Shown here in pieces: positions 1 through 6,664 of a stretch of 18,480 nt of DNA. Position 1 is the stretch's first letter. Each line of letters begins with the position of its first letter. The stretch covers positions 1-18,480 of the forward strand of contig JAEZYN010000002.1 of NCBI GenBank assembly GCA_023419095.1, given 5' to 3'. A program made the translations under genes and the position numbers. The notes beneath the pieces were generated by a model that saw only the letters and a program-made list of their open reading frames with translations, searched no databases and was not told where the DNA came from. Source of the stretch: Bacteroidota bacterium (lineage in GTDB: Bacteria > Bacteroidota > Bacteroidia > Flavobacteriales > Weeksellaceae).

Positions 1-449
1 TCAAGCATTTCAGAAAAAATGTCAGTATTGATACGCTCAAAGAAACCATCCTGGCGGTTGTACCATTCCATAAAATCTTTTGAAAGCTGATGTCCCGGCT
101 CGGCCATCCAAAAGGCGGAATAGGGCACGCCCTTCACCTCGAAGCCGCAGACTGCTTTTTCATTAAGGAATTCACCGAGCGGAAGTTTGAGTTCCATATC
201 AGTATCCATGTAGATTCCGCCATGCTCGTACATCACTTTAGAACGCACATAATCTGAAACAAATGCCCATTTTCCCTGGGCATAAGCGTCTTTCACATAC
301 TGATTATCTTTTAGCGGCGAGTTGCTGTCGTTCCATTCAATAATTTCGAAGTCAGGATGAATGCGTTTCCACGAAGCGATGCAGTATTCGGCGAGTTCAC
401 TTTTTGGCTGTCCGCCAAACCAACAGTAATGTATTTTTTTAGGAATCAT
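1..449 (-). CDS. GT32-family sugar transferase (capsule/polysaccharide glycosyltransferase), 3' end cut by window edge
   Basis: The reading frame starts at an ATG on the minus strand (449-447) and stays open to the left edge, giving 149 codons with no stop, so the C-terminus is missing. The protein begins MIPKKIHYCWFGG and continues with a WNDSN segment and a GGIYMDTDMEL segment. The opening and the DxD (DTD) motif are the hallmarks of the glycosyltransferase-32 / Och1-like family, where DxD binds the metal-nucleotide-sugar. Bacterial members are cytoplasmic and add sugars to capsular polysaccharide, O-antigen or glycolipids; the donor and acceptor here cannot be told. The gene diverges from the GH13 gene at 563. 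An imperfect -7 box (AATCTTTG on the minus strand, 493-486) lies about 37 bp upstream. I am confident in the family, not in the substrate. Confidence 0.88.
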   Translation of the reverse strand, partial: MIPKKIHYCWFGGQPKSELAEYCIASWKRIHPDFEIIEWNDSNSPLKDNQYVKDAYAQGKWAFVSDYVRSKVMYEHGGIYMDTDMELKLPLGEFLNEKAVCGFEVKGVPYSAFWMAEPGHQLSKDFMEWYNRQDGFFERINTDIFSEML

Positions 450-562
450 AAATGATTGAAGATTTGAATTTTAAAACCTTTTCAGCAAAGATTGAACCTA
501 AAGTGTCTTATTTCAGTTTTTAAATAAGTGCTATTTTTAATGAATTAAAAAATGCGAACCAA

Positions 563-1936
563 ATGATACGTGCGCTCATCCTTTTATTCTTTCTCTTTCA
601 CCTCACTATGAAATCCCAACAAACCACATCAGCTTATCAACCCAAACCCTACGTAGAGATTAACAGCCCGGATTGGGTGAAAAATGCGACGCTTTACGAA
701 CTTAATGTGCGCCAGTTTTCGCCCGAAGGCAGTTTTAATGCGATCGAAAAACAACTTCCTCGTCTGAAGAAAATGGGCATCGATATTATTTGGCTCATGC
801 CTGTGCAGCCCATCGGCGAGGTGAACCGCAAAGGCAGTCTCGGCAGTTACTATTCGGTGAAAGATTATCTGCGCATCAATCCGGAATTTGGTACAGAAGC
901 CGATTTCCGCAGTTTGGTAAAAGCTATCCACGCACACGGCATGTATGTTATCCTCGATTGGGTGGCGAATCACAGCAGTTGGGATAATGAATTGGTTAAA
1001 AAACATCCAGAGTGGTACACGAAATCGCGCGACGGCAAATTCCAGTCGACTCCATGGCGCGATTATGACGACATTATCGATTTCGATTACAGCCAGCCCG
1101 GACTTCGGAAGTATATGACCGAAGCCCTTAAATTTTGGGTGAAAGAATATGACATTGACGGGTATCGATGTGACGTAGCCAGTTTTGTCCCAATCGACTT
1201 CTGGGAAAATGTACGCACAGAACTTGACGCTATAAAACCTGTTTTCATGTTAGCCGAAGCGGAAGACAAAGAACTTCACCGAAAAGCGTTTGACGCAACC
1301 TATAACTGGACGCTGTGGAACATCCTTCATCAAATTGCCACAAGCGGCAAAAGTGTAAAGTCCCTCGGTGAAGCCTACATCGCAGAACATGTCTCTATCT
1401 TTCCAAAAGAAGGAATCCGAATGAATTTCATCGACAATCACGACAAAAATTCGTGGGAAGGAACTCAATACACCAATTTCGGTGCTGCTTTGAATGCGTC
1501 TATTGTATTTTCTGCCTTAATGGATGGCATGCCGCTTGTTTACAGTGGTCAGGAAGCCGGACTAGACCGCTCGCTGAAATTTTTCGAACGCGATCCCATC
1601 GATTGGAAAGAACATGAAATCGCGGAACTTTATACGGCACTTTTCACTTTAAAGCATAAAAACCAGGCACTCTGGAACGGCAAGCATGGCGGTGAAATGG
1701 TAAGGATTATGAACGATAAAATGGATCAGGTGATTTCATTTGTGCGCGAGAAAAACGGCGACAAGGTTTTAACTTTCATTAACCTTAGTAAGGAAAAGGC
1801 GGAAGTCGCTTTCGACACGTCATATGACGCCGGAACTTACACCAACTTGTTCACTGGTGAACCACAGAAGGTTTCACAAAAACTTTTTCTGAATATGGAA
1901 CCATGGAGTTATGTGGTGCTGCATAATTCGAAGTAA
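563..1936 (+). CDS. Exported GH13 alpha-amylase-family glycoside hydrolase
   Basis: This 457-residue protein is a GH13 (beta/alpha)8-barrel enzyme that should hydrolyse or rearrange alpha-1,4-type glucans or oligosaccharides. All four conserved GH13 regions are visible: region I DWVANHS (132-138), region II GYRCDVASF (200-208) with the nucleophile Asp204, region III with the acid/base Glu232 in LAEAED, and region IV FIDNHD (289-294) with Asp294. The N-terminus is hydrophobic (about residues 2-16) and followed by a polar KSQQTTS stretch, so export to the periplasm or outside is likely. There is no lipobox Cys. A short all-beta C-terminal domain (about 375-457) matches the usual GH13 domain C. 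It stands alone, without susC/susD or other amylolytic genes in view, so it is not obviously part of a polysaccharide utilisation locus. No convincing promoter box was seen. The exact specificity is unknown. Confidence 0.93.
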   Translation: MIRALILLFFLFHLTMKSQQTTSAYQPKPYVEINSPDWVKNATLYELNVRQFSPEGSFNAIEKQLPRLKKMGIDIIWLMPVQPIGEVNRKGSLGSYYSVKDYLRINPEFGTEADFRSLVKAIHAHGMYVILDWVANHSSWDNELVKKHPEWYTKSRDGKFQSTPWRDYDDIIDFDYSQPGLRKYMTEALKFWVKEYDIDGYRCDVASFVPIDFWENVRTELDAIKPVFMLAEAEDKELHRKAFDATYNWTLWNILHQIATSGKSVKSLGEAYIAEHVSIFPKEGIRMNFIDNHDKNSWEGTQYTNFGAALNASIVFSALMDGMPLVYSGQEAGLDRSLKFFERDPIDWKEHEIAELYTALFTLKHKNQALWNGKHGGEMVRIMNDKMDQVISFVREKNGDKVLTFINLSKEKAEVAFDTSYDAGTYTNLFTGEPQKVSQKLFLNMEPWSYVVLHNSK

Positions 1937-2062
1937 TGTCGGTTTGGGATGATTAAGCAAACTTAACAAGGTTTTTGGACAGCCAATACAATTCTGAAAC
2001 AAAACCCCCGTCGTAAGTTCAGACTCATTTATCGTAAATTGCGCTTCCAACTTTAATTAAAA

Positions 2063-3022
2063 ATGTCGAAACCCAATCCCACGTCCGAAAAAACCCGTCT
2101 TCATCCGCGCAACCGAAACCGCGAACCGTACGATCTTAGTGCTCTTATCGCTGCAGAACCTGATCTTGCGAAGTACATAAAACCGAACAAATACGGCACG
2201 GATTCCGTGGATTTCGCCAATCCGGAAGCAGTGAAGCTGCTAAACAAGGCGCTGCTCAGTCAGTATTATGGCGTTAAAAACTGGAATTTCCCCGCGGAAA
2301 ATCTGTGTCCGCCGATTCCGGGACGTGCGGATTATCTGCATCACATGGCAGATCTGCTTACACAAAGCAACTTCGGGACGCTTCCTGACGCGGAAAAAAT
2401 TACGGTTCTCGATGTGGGCGTCGGTGCCAGCTGCATCTACCCAATCATCGGCATTACCGAATATGGCTGGAATTTCATTGGCTCAGATATCGATCCCAAA
2501 TCGGTTGAATCGGCGCGGAATATTATTGGGGCTAACGAACAACTGAAGGACAAATCCGATATCAGGCTGCAAAAGAATCCGGCGTTTAAATTTAAAGGCA
2601 TCATTAACGAAAACGAAAGAATCGATTTTACGATGTGCAATCCGCCATTCCACGCCTCTGCTGAAGACGCTGAAAGAGGAAGCCAGCGCAAGGTCCGCAA
2701 CCTTACAGGTAAGAAACCGGTAAAAACCGAACTTAATTTTTCGGGCGTTAACAATGAGCTGATTTATCCTGGTGGCGAAATCGCGTTTATCCGCGGGATG
2801 ATTTCTGAAAGCAAAGAGTTTTCCCAAAACTGTTATTGGTTTTCAACGTTGGTTTCGAAAGAATCAAACCTCAAAAAAATTTATAAACTGCTCGAAGTAG
2901 CCGGAATCTTCCACCTTAAGACGATTCCATTGGGAACCGGCAATAAATCGAGCCGCATTATCGCGTGGACCTATTTAAACAAAACTGAGCAGAAAAACTG
3001 GCGCGAAAACAATTCGCGTTAA
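2063..3022 (+). CDS. rlmF: 23S rRNA (adenine-1618-N6)-methyltransferase RlmF
   Basis: The 319-residue protein matches RlmF (YbiN), which uses S-adenosylmethionine to methylate N6 of A1618 in 23S rRNA before 50S assembly. The N-terminal basic segment (LHPRNRNREPYDL, about 13-25) and the following KPNKYGTDSVDFANPEAVKLLN stretch are typical of the family. The SAM-binding motif I is VLDVGVGASCIYPIIG (115-130), the acidic loop is GSDIDP (140-145), and the catalytic NPPF is at 193-196, as in N6-adenine methyltransferases acting on RNA. Length is normal for the family. The ATG at 2063 gives the expected N-terminus. The gene is 126 bp after the GH13 gene and 132 bp before the VWA gene, so it is probably its own transcription unit. 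The assignment is strong because the family is distinctive. Confidence 0.94.
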   Translation: MSKPNPTSEKTRLHPRNRNREPYDLSALIAAEPDLAKYIKPNKYGTDSVDFANPEAVKLLNKALLSQYYGVKNWNFPAENLCPPIPGRADYLHHMADLLTQSNFGTLPDAEKITVLDVGVGASCIYPIIGITEYGWNFIGSDIDPKSVESARNIIGANEQLKDKSDIRLQKNPAFKFKGIINENERIDFTMCNPPFHASAEDAERGSQRKVRNLTGKKPVKTELNFSGVNNELIYPGGEIAFIRGMISESKEFSQNCYWFSTLVSKESNLKKIYKLLEVAGIFHLKTIPLGTGNKSSRIIAWTYLNKTEQKNWRENNSR

Positions 3023-3154
3023 AAATAGAATCAACATCTTAGCTTTAATCTTCACTCAAAATAAAACTGATTAAACCGATTAGCAGAATCTATTTTTCGG
3101 CTGCCTCTTTGGCTTGATATTTCCATAACTTGTCGCTGCAAAAATTTTGGATTT

Positions 3155-4297
3155 ATGAGCGAGGGATTGATTAATTTCAGACAGGGCTTCACCTTTAAAA
3201 AATATACGCCGGAAGACATTTCGCCTTTCGACCGTATTTTCGATGTATTCAAAGATCTTTTGACGCACACTTCCGGCGATCTGGATGAAGCTTTCGAGTG
3301 GCTTGAAATGCTGGATAAGGAATATGACATCTTTAATGAAGACTATTCACTTGAAGATTTCATTGAAGATTTAAAAAAACGCGGCTATATTAAGGAAAAA
3401 AAAGACTCCGAAGACGGCAACACGGGCGAAGGCAGCGGCAAGAATGTGTTGACACCAAAACTTGAAAAAGCATTGCGTGAATTCGCTCTCGACCAGATTT
3501 TCGGTAAACTAAAAAAAACCGGAATCGGTAATCACCGCACTTCGAAAACAGGTATCGGTGACGAACGCGACGGCGAAAACCGCAACTTCCAGTTTGGCGA
3601 TGACATCACCGCGGTGAACATGACTGAAAGTCTGAAAAATGCCCAAATCAATAACGGAATCAGTGACTTGCGGATGACCGAAGACGATTTGATCATAGAG
3701 GAAACCCGGCATAAAGCGCAGATGAGCACCGTGTTGATGATTGACATCAGCCATTCGATGATTTTATACGGCGAAGACCGCATCACGCCTGCAAAAAAAG
3801 TTGCGATGGCCCTTGTAGAACTCATCAAACGGAAATATCCGAAAGATTCGATTGATATCATCGTATTCGGAAATGAAGCCTGGCCGATCAAAATTAAAGA
3901 CCTGCCCTATCTTCAGGTTGGGCCCTATCACACCAATACAGTGGCCGGTCTGGAGCTTGCGATGGATATTCTGCGGCGTAAGCGAAACACCAACAAACAG
4001 ATTTTCATGATAACGGACGGCAAACCGAGCTGTATCAAACTCCCTACCGGCGAATTTTATATGAACAGCGTCGGACTGGATGAAATGATCGTCGCCCAAT
4101 GTCTGAACAAAGCCGCGCAGGCACGGAAACTGAAGATTCCTATCACTACATTTATGATCGCGCAGGATCCTTATCTACGACGGTTTGTGGAAGCTTTCAC
4201 GGCGCAGAACAAAGGAAAAGCTTTCCTCACCGGACTCTCAGATCTGGGCGAAATGATTTTCGAGGATTACGAAAGGAACCGGATCAGGAGAATATAG
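3155..4297 (+). CDS. VWA-domain protein (CoxE/ChlD-like), partner of the downstream AAA+ ATPase
   Basis: The protein is 380 residues long. Its N-terminal half (about 1-185) is charged and partly acidic, with the Gly/Glu/Asp-rich linker KKDSEDGNTGEGSGK around 82-96, and looks helical with flexible parts. The C-terminal half (about 188-375) is a von Willebrand factor A domain. The MIDAS metal site is visible as DISHS (197-201, the DxSxS motif), a conserved Thr near 260-262 (HTNT) and the TDG at 287-289. There is no signal peptide or membrane segment, so it should be cytosolic. VWA proteins of this kind act with MoxR/ChlI-type AAA+ ATPases, the ATPase remodelling and the VWA part holding a target, often for metal insertion or complex maturation. 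The partner gene follows at 4452. The stop codon TAG (4295-4297) is the first triplet of a heptamer repeat array. The client is unknown. Confidence 0.85.
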   Translation: MSEGLINFRQGFTFKKYTPEDISPFDRIFDVFKDLLTHTSGDLDEAFEWLEMLDKEYDIFNEDYSLEDFIEDLKKRGYIKEKKDSEDGNTGEGSGKNVLTPKLEKALREFALDQIFGKLKKTGIGNHRTSKTGIGDERDGENRNFQFGDDITAVNMTESLKNAQINNGISDLRMTEDDLIIEETRHKAQMSTVLMIDISHSMILYGEDRITPAKKVAMALVELIKRKYPKDSIDIIVFGNEAWPIKIKDLPYLQVGPYHTNTVAGLELAMDILRRKRNTNKQIFMITDGKPSCIKLPTGEFYMNSVGLDEMIVAQCLNKAAQARKLKIPITTFMIAQDPYLRRFVEAFTAQNKGKAFLTGLSDLGEMIFEDYERNRIRRI

Positions 4298-4329
4298 ATG
4301 CTAGATGTTAGATGCTAGAAGCTAGAAGG
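4295..4329 (+). repeat. Heptamer tandem array, unit TAGATGC/TAGAAGC, 5 copies
   Basis: Five consecutive 7-bp units occur with no gaps: TAGATGC, TAGATGT, TAGATGC, TAGAAGC and TAGAAGG. The first unit contains the stop codon of the VWA gene. Because 7 is not a multiple of 3, the TAG of the array appears in all three frames within 21 bp. One extra base (C, 4330) separates it from the next array. Confidence 0.92.
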
Positions 4330-4330
4330 C

Positions 4331-4407
4331 ACATTTTACATTTTACATTTTACATTTTACATTTTACATCATACATTTTACATCATACATTTTACATCGT
4401 ACATTTT
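4331..4407 (+). repeat. Heptamer tandem array, unit ACATTTT, 11 copies (three variant)
   Basis: Eleven consecutive 7-bp units can be counted. Units 1-5, 7, 9 and 11 are ACATTTT, units 6 and 8 are ACATCAT, and unit 10 is ACATCGT. The regular alternation of variant and standard units in the second half suggests that a 14-bp pair was itself duplicated. The array fills most of the 154 bp between the VWA gene and the AAA+ ATPase gene, and ends about 44 bp before the ATPase start. It is too short in period for CRISPR and has no coding sense. Confidence 0.95.
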
Positions 4408-4451
4408 ACAAACTACCCTTCTGTGAAAAAAAATTAACATATTAAAAAAAC

Positions 4452-5906
4452 ATGATAAACGATACTACATTTAAAGAACTTAAAGAATCCGGCTATACGC
4501 ACAAAACGATTTCGGAGGAAATTCAACAAAACCTGATTGCCAAGATCAAAGCCAAAGAACCGGTTTTCGAAGGGCTTTGGGGCTATGAAGACACCGTGAT
4601 TCCTCAACTAAAGAAAGCTTTACTCGCAGGTCACCACATCAATCTGCTTGGCCTCCGCGGACAGGCAAAAACACGTATCGCACGCAGCATGGTGAGCCTT
4701 TTGGATGAATACATGCCCATTGTAAAAGGTTCCGAAATCAATGACAGTCCCTTTCAGCCGATCTCCAAATATGCACGTGACCTGATTGCAGAAAAAGGTG
4801 ATGACACACCCATTTCGTGGGTTCACCGCAATGACAGGTTTTTTGAAAAACTCGCTACACCGGACGTTAATGTAGCCGACCTGATCGGTGATATCGATCC
4901 GATAAAAGCAGCTACGCTCAAACTTCCTTATTCTGATGAGCGTGTATTACATTACGGTATGATTCCGCGTGCTAACCGCTGTATTTTCGTATTGAATGAG
5001 CTGCCCGATTTGCAGGCCAGGATCCAGGTTTCCCTGTTTAATATTTTGCAGGAAGGCGACATTCAGATCCGCGGATTTCAGCTGAGGATGCCGCTTGACA
5101 TCCAGTTCGTTTTCACCGCGAATCCCGAAGATTACACAAACCGGGGCAGCATCGTGACACCGCTTAAAGACCGGATTGGTTCTCAGATTTTCACGCATTA
5201 TCCGAAAACAATTTCGCTCGCACGCCAGATTACGGAGCAGGAAGCCAACATTTCCGCAGACGACAGATCGCGCATTTCTGTTCCAGATATGGCCAAAAAT
5301 CTGCTCGAAGAAATCGCTTTTTCAGCCCGCGACAGTGAATTTGTAGATGCAAAAAGTGGTGTGAGTGCGCGGCTTACCATCAGCGCGATGGAAAATCTGG
5401 TTGCAGCAGCCAAACTCAGGCTCCTGGAAACGGACACGGAAAAAACTACGGTGCGGCTGCTCGATTTCATGTCTGTGATACCGTCGATCACGGGTAAGAT
5501 CGAACTGGTGTACGAAGGTGAGCAGGAAGGTGCCGACCATGTAGCACGACTGCTGATCGATCAGGCCGTAATGAATCAGTTCGAACAGATGTTTCCGCGG
5601 ATTCCCAAACTCGAAAAAGAAAGCATCCGGACGCCTTACACTGACTTGATCCGGTGGTTCGATGAAAACCAACTCGAGCTCAATTATAACGACAGCGATG
5701 ACGAATTTAACGCAAAACTAAATGAAGTAAAACCGCTGGACGTTCTGATTGACGAAAATACCAGCAACCTATCTGCGGACGACCGAAATTTCTGCAAAGA
5801 AGTCATACTTTGGGCTTTAGCCGCCAACAAAAAACTCGATAAAACCCAAACTGACAGCAGATATACTTTCGATTCTGCCGGCATCGGGAAATATTTCAAT
5901 AAGTAA
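4452..5906 (+). CDS. MoxR/Mg-chelatase-like AAA+ ATPase (paired with the VWA protein)
   Basis: The 484-residue protein has an AAA+ core near the N-terminus. Walker A is GLRGQAKT (67-74), with the DLIGDIDP element (143-150) typical of ChlI/MoxR-like ATPases. The Walker B region reads CIFVLNEL (177-184), with Asn182 where Asp is usual, followed by PDLQARIQVSLFNILQEGDIQIRG, the helix-2-insert region of this clade. Sensor 1 is probably Asn224 in FTANPEDY, and the arginine finger Arg241 in PLKDRIG. The C-terminal part (about 255-484) is helical. It probably uses ATP hydrolysis to remodel a client presented by the VWA protein encoded just upstream. The nickname 'magnesium chelatase subunit' is misleading here, as no chlorophyll or cobalamin genes are in view. 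It ends 4 bp before a bidirectional terminator. Substrate unknown. Confidence 0.87.
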   Translation: MINDTTFKELKESGYTHKTISEEIQQNLIAKIKAKEPVFEGLWGYEDTVIPQLKKALLAGHHINLLGLRGQAKTRIARSMVSLLDEYMPIVKGSEINDSPFQPISKYARDLIAEKGDDTPISWVHRNDRFFEKLATPDVNVADLIGDIDPIKAATLKLPYSDERVLHYGMIPRANRCIFVLNELPDLQARIQVSLFNILQEGDIQIRGFQLRMPLDIQFVFTANPEDYTNRGSIVTPLKDRIGSQIFTHYPKTISLARQITEQEANISADDRSRISVPDMAKNLLEEIAFSARDSEFVDAKSGVSARLTISAMENLVAAAKLRLLETDTEKTTVRLLDFMSVIPSITGKIELVYEGEQEGADHVARLLIDQAVMNQFEQMFPRIPKLEKESIRTPYTDLIRWFDENQLELNYNDSDDEFNAKLNEVKPLDVLIDENTSNLSADDRNFCKEVILWALAANKKLDKTQTDSRYTFDSAGIGKYFNK

Positions 5907-5938
5907 AAAAATGCCTCACTTTTCGTGAGGCATTTTTG
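5907..5938. terminator. Bidirectional intrinsic terminator between convergent genes
   Basis: ATGCCTCAC (5911-5919) pairs perfectly with GTGAGGCAT (5925-5933) across the 5-nt loop TTTTC. An A-tract on the left (5907-5910) and a T-tract on the right (5934-5937) can extend the stem and serve as U-tracts for either strand. It sits between the ends of the ATPase gene (plus) and the J/KTSC gene (minus), so it should stop transcription both ways. Confidence 0.93.
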
Positions 5939-5945
5939 TCAAGTT

Positions 5946-6392
5946 CTAACCGACCATCGCTTCGCCGGCCTTGCGGTAGGTGAAGTTGCCGTAGATGTGT
6001 CTTCGCGCGAAACGGCTGGGCGAATCTGCATTCACCATTTTGATGTAGGTATTGCGGGGCACGCCGATGTATTCGAACATTTTACCGTTCAGGTGCTTGA
6101 TTTTGAGGATCTGTTTTTCATACTCAAAATCCTGAATGTTCGATTTTGTAGTGGTTTCCGTGTATTCGTCTTTGTACTTTTCCTGCGTTTCCGGGTTGAT
6201 GCTCACGAGGAAATGATACGCCTCGATCACCGATTTGCTTCTTTCCTCGGCCTCCAGTTTACCGGCTTCATCATTGACGAATTTGTCCGGATGCGCGTCC
6301 TTCATGGTGTTGCGGTAGACGGTTTTCAGCTCTTTCAGCGTTGCGGTTTTGTCAACGCCAAGAAGTTTTCTGTGTTCGCCAATTCTTTTCAT
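5946..6392 (-). CDS. J-domain / KTSC-domain fusion protein
   Basis: The 148-residue protein combines two small domains. Residues about 5-68 look like a J-domain: KLLGVDKTATLKELKTVYR, then the HPD tripeptide (34-36) that stimulates Hsp70 (DnaK) ATPase, then AYHFL near 59. Residues about 94-141 (ILKIKHLNGKMFEYIGVP, NADSPSRFARRHIYGNF) match the KTSC fold, a small domain proposed to bind RNA or lysyl-tRNA synthetase-linked partners; its role is not settled. There is no signal peptide. The protein could therefore bring DnaK to a nucleic-acid or protein client. It is transcribed alone on the minus strand and convergent with the ATPase gene. A perfect TAnnTTTG -7 box lies upstream (6471-6464). The domain calls are from motif reading only; the J-domain is more certain than the function. 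Confidence 0.82.
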   Translation of the reverse strand: MKRIGEHRKLLGVDKTATLKELKTVYRNTMKDAHPDKFVNDEAGKLEAEERSKSVIEAYHFLVSINPETQEKYKDEYTETTTKSNIQDFEYEKQILKIKHLNGKMFEYIGVPRNTYIKMVNADSPSRFARRHIYGNFTYRKAGEAMVG

Positions 6393-6463
6393 ATATTGTT
6401 CTGTTGTTTGGTTTAACTATCGTAAATTCAACGGTTAACGCTCCCGACCTGAATTTCGGGGTG

Positions 6464-6471
6464 CAAAATTA
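6464..6471 (-). promoter_or_regulatory. Bacteroidota -7 box (TAATTTTG) for the J/KTSC gene
   Basis: On the minus strand the sequence reads TAATTTTG, a full match to the TAnnTTTG -7 consensus of Bacteroidota primary sigma factors. It would start transcription near 6457, about 65 nt before the ATG. No good TTG -33 element is seen at the usual distance, so this is moderate evidence. Confidence 0.4.
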
Positions 6472-6552
6472 AGCTTTTAAAAATTAACTGCGGTTTTATT
6501 GTTTGGTCTTGGTTTGAGACGAAATCCTCCGTTCATGCTTCGGTCTTCGCGT

Positions 6553-6620
6553 ACACCCTAGCCCGCATCGCAGCCTCGTCTGCAGGAGGAGACGGAGACT
6601 GGGATAAAGCTCCTGAAAAA
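6553..6620 (+). ncRNA. Structured intergenic element, flavo-1-like RNA candidate
   Basis: The segment opens with ACCCTAGCCCGCATCGCAGC, carries an internal hairpin (CGTCT 6577-6581 with AGACG 6590-6594, flanked by CCT and GAG), and closes with CTGGGATAAAGCTCCTGAAAAA-type sequence. AGCCC near 6560-6564 can pair with GGG(A)T near 6601-6604. From memory, a dispersed intergenic element in many flavobacterial genomes has the same order: CCTAGCCC(C)GAT, variable hairpin, GCGGGA or GGGA, then AGCTCCTGAAAAA. I associate it with the flavo-1 RNA motif, but could not check this. The function of that motif is unknown. It sits just upstream of the tyrS promoter. Confidence 0.45.
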
Positions 6621-6635
6621 ATTGAGCAAAAAGCC

Positions 6636-6643
6636 TATCTTTG
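6636..6643 (+). promoter_or_regulatory. -7 promoter box (TATCTTTG) for tyrS
   Basis: TATCTTTG is a perfect TAnnTTTG box. Transcription would start near 6648-6650, leaving a leader of roughly 15 nt before the ATG at 6665. The final TTG of the box is in frame with tyrS and could be mistaken for a start codon. No clear -33 TTG is present at 17-23 bp. Confidence 0.5.
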
Positions 6644-6664
6644 CGGCTTAAAATTTTATTGAAA

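Noticed and set aside
507..528. AT-rich hairpin CTTATTT / AAATAAG between the divergent genes at the left edge
   Set aside because: The loop is 8 nt of mostly T, there is no T-tract after the stem, and low-complexity sequence gives such pairs by chance.
4295..4407. CRISPR array
   Set aside because: The repeat unit is only 7 bp with no spacers and no cas genes nearby.
4452..5906. Naming the ATPase as magnesium chelatase of chlorophyll synthesis
   Set aside because: There are no other porphyrin or chlorophyll genes, and the similarity is at the level of the shared AAA+ fold.
5925..6416. A 163-codon plus-strand open frame opposite the J/KTSC gene
   Set aside because: It is the antisense shadow of a gene with clear HPD and KTSC motifs, and its translation has no recognisable domain.
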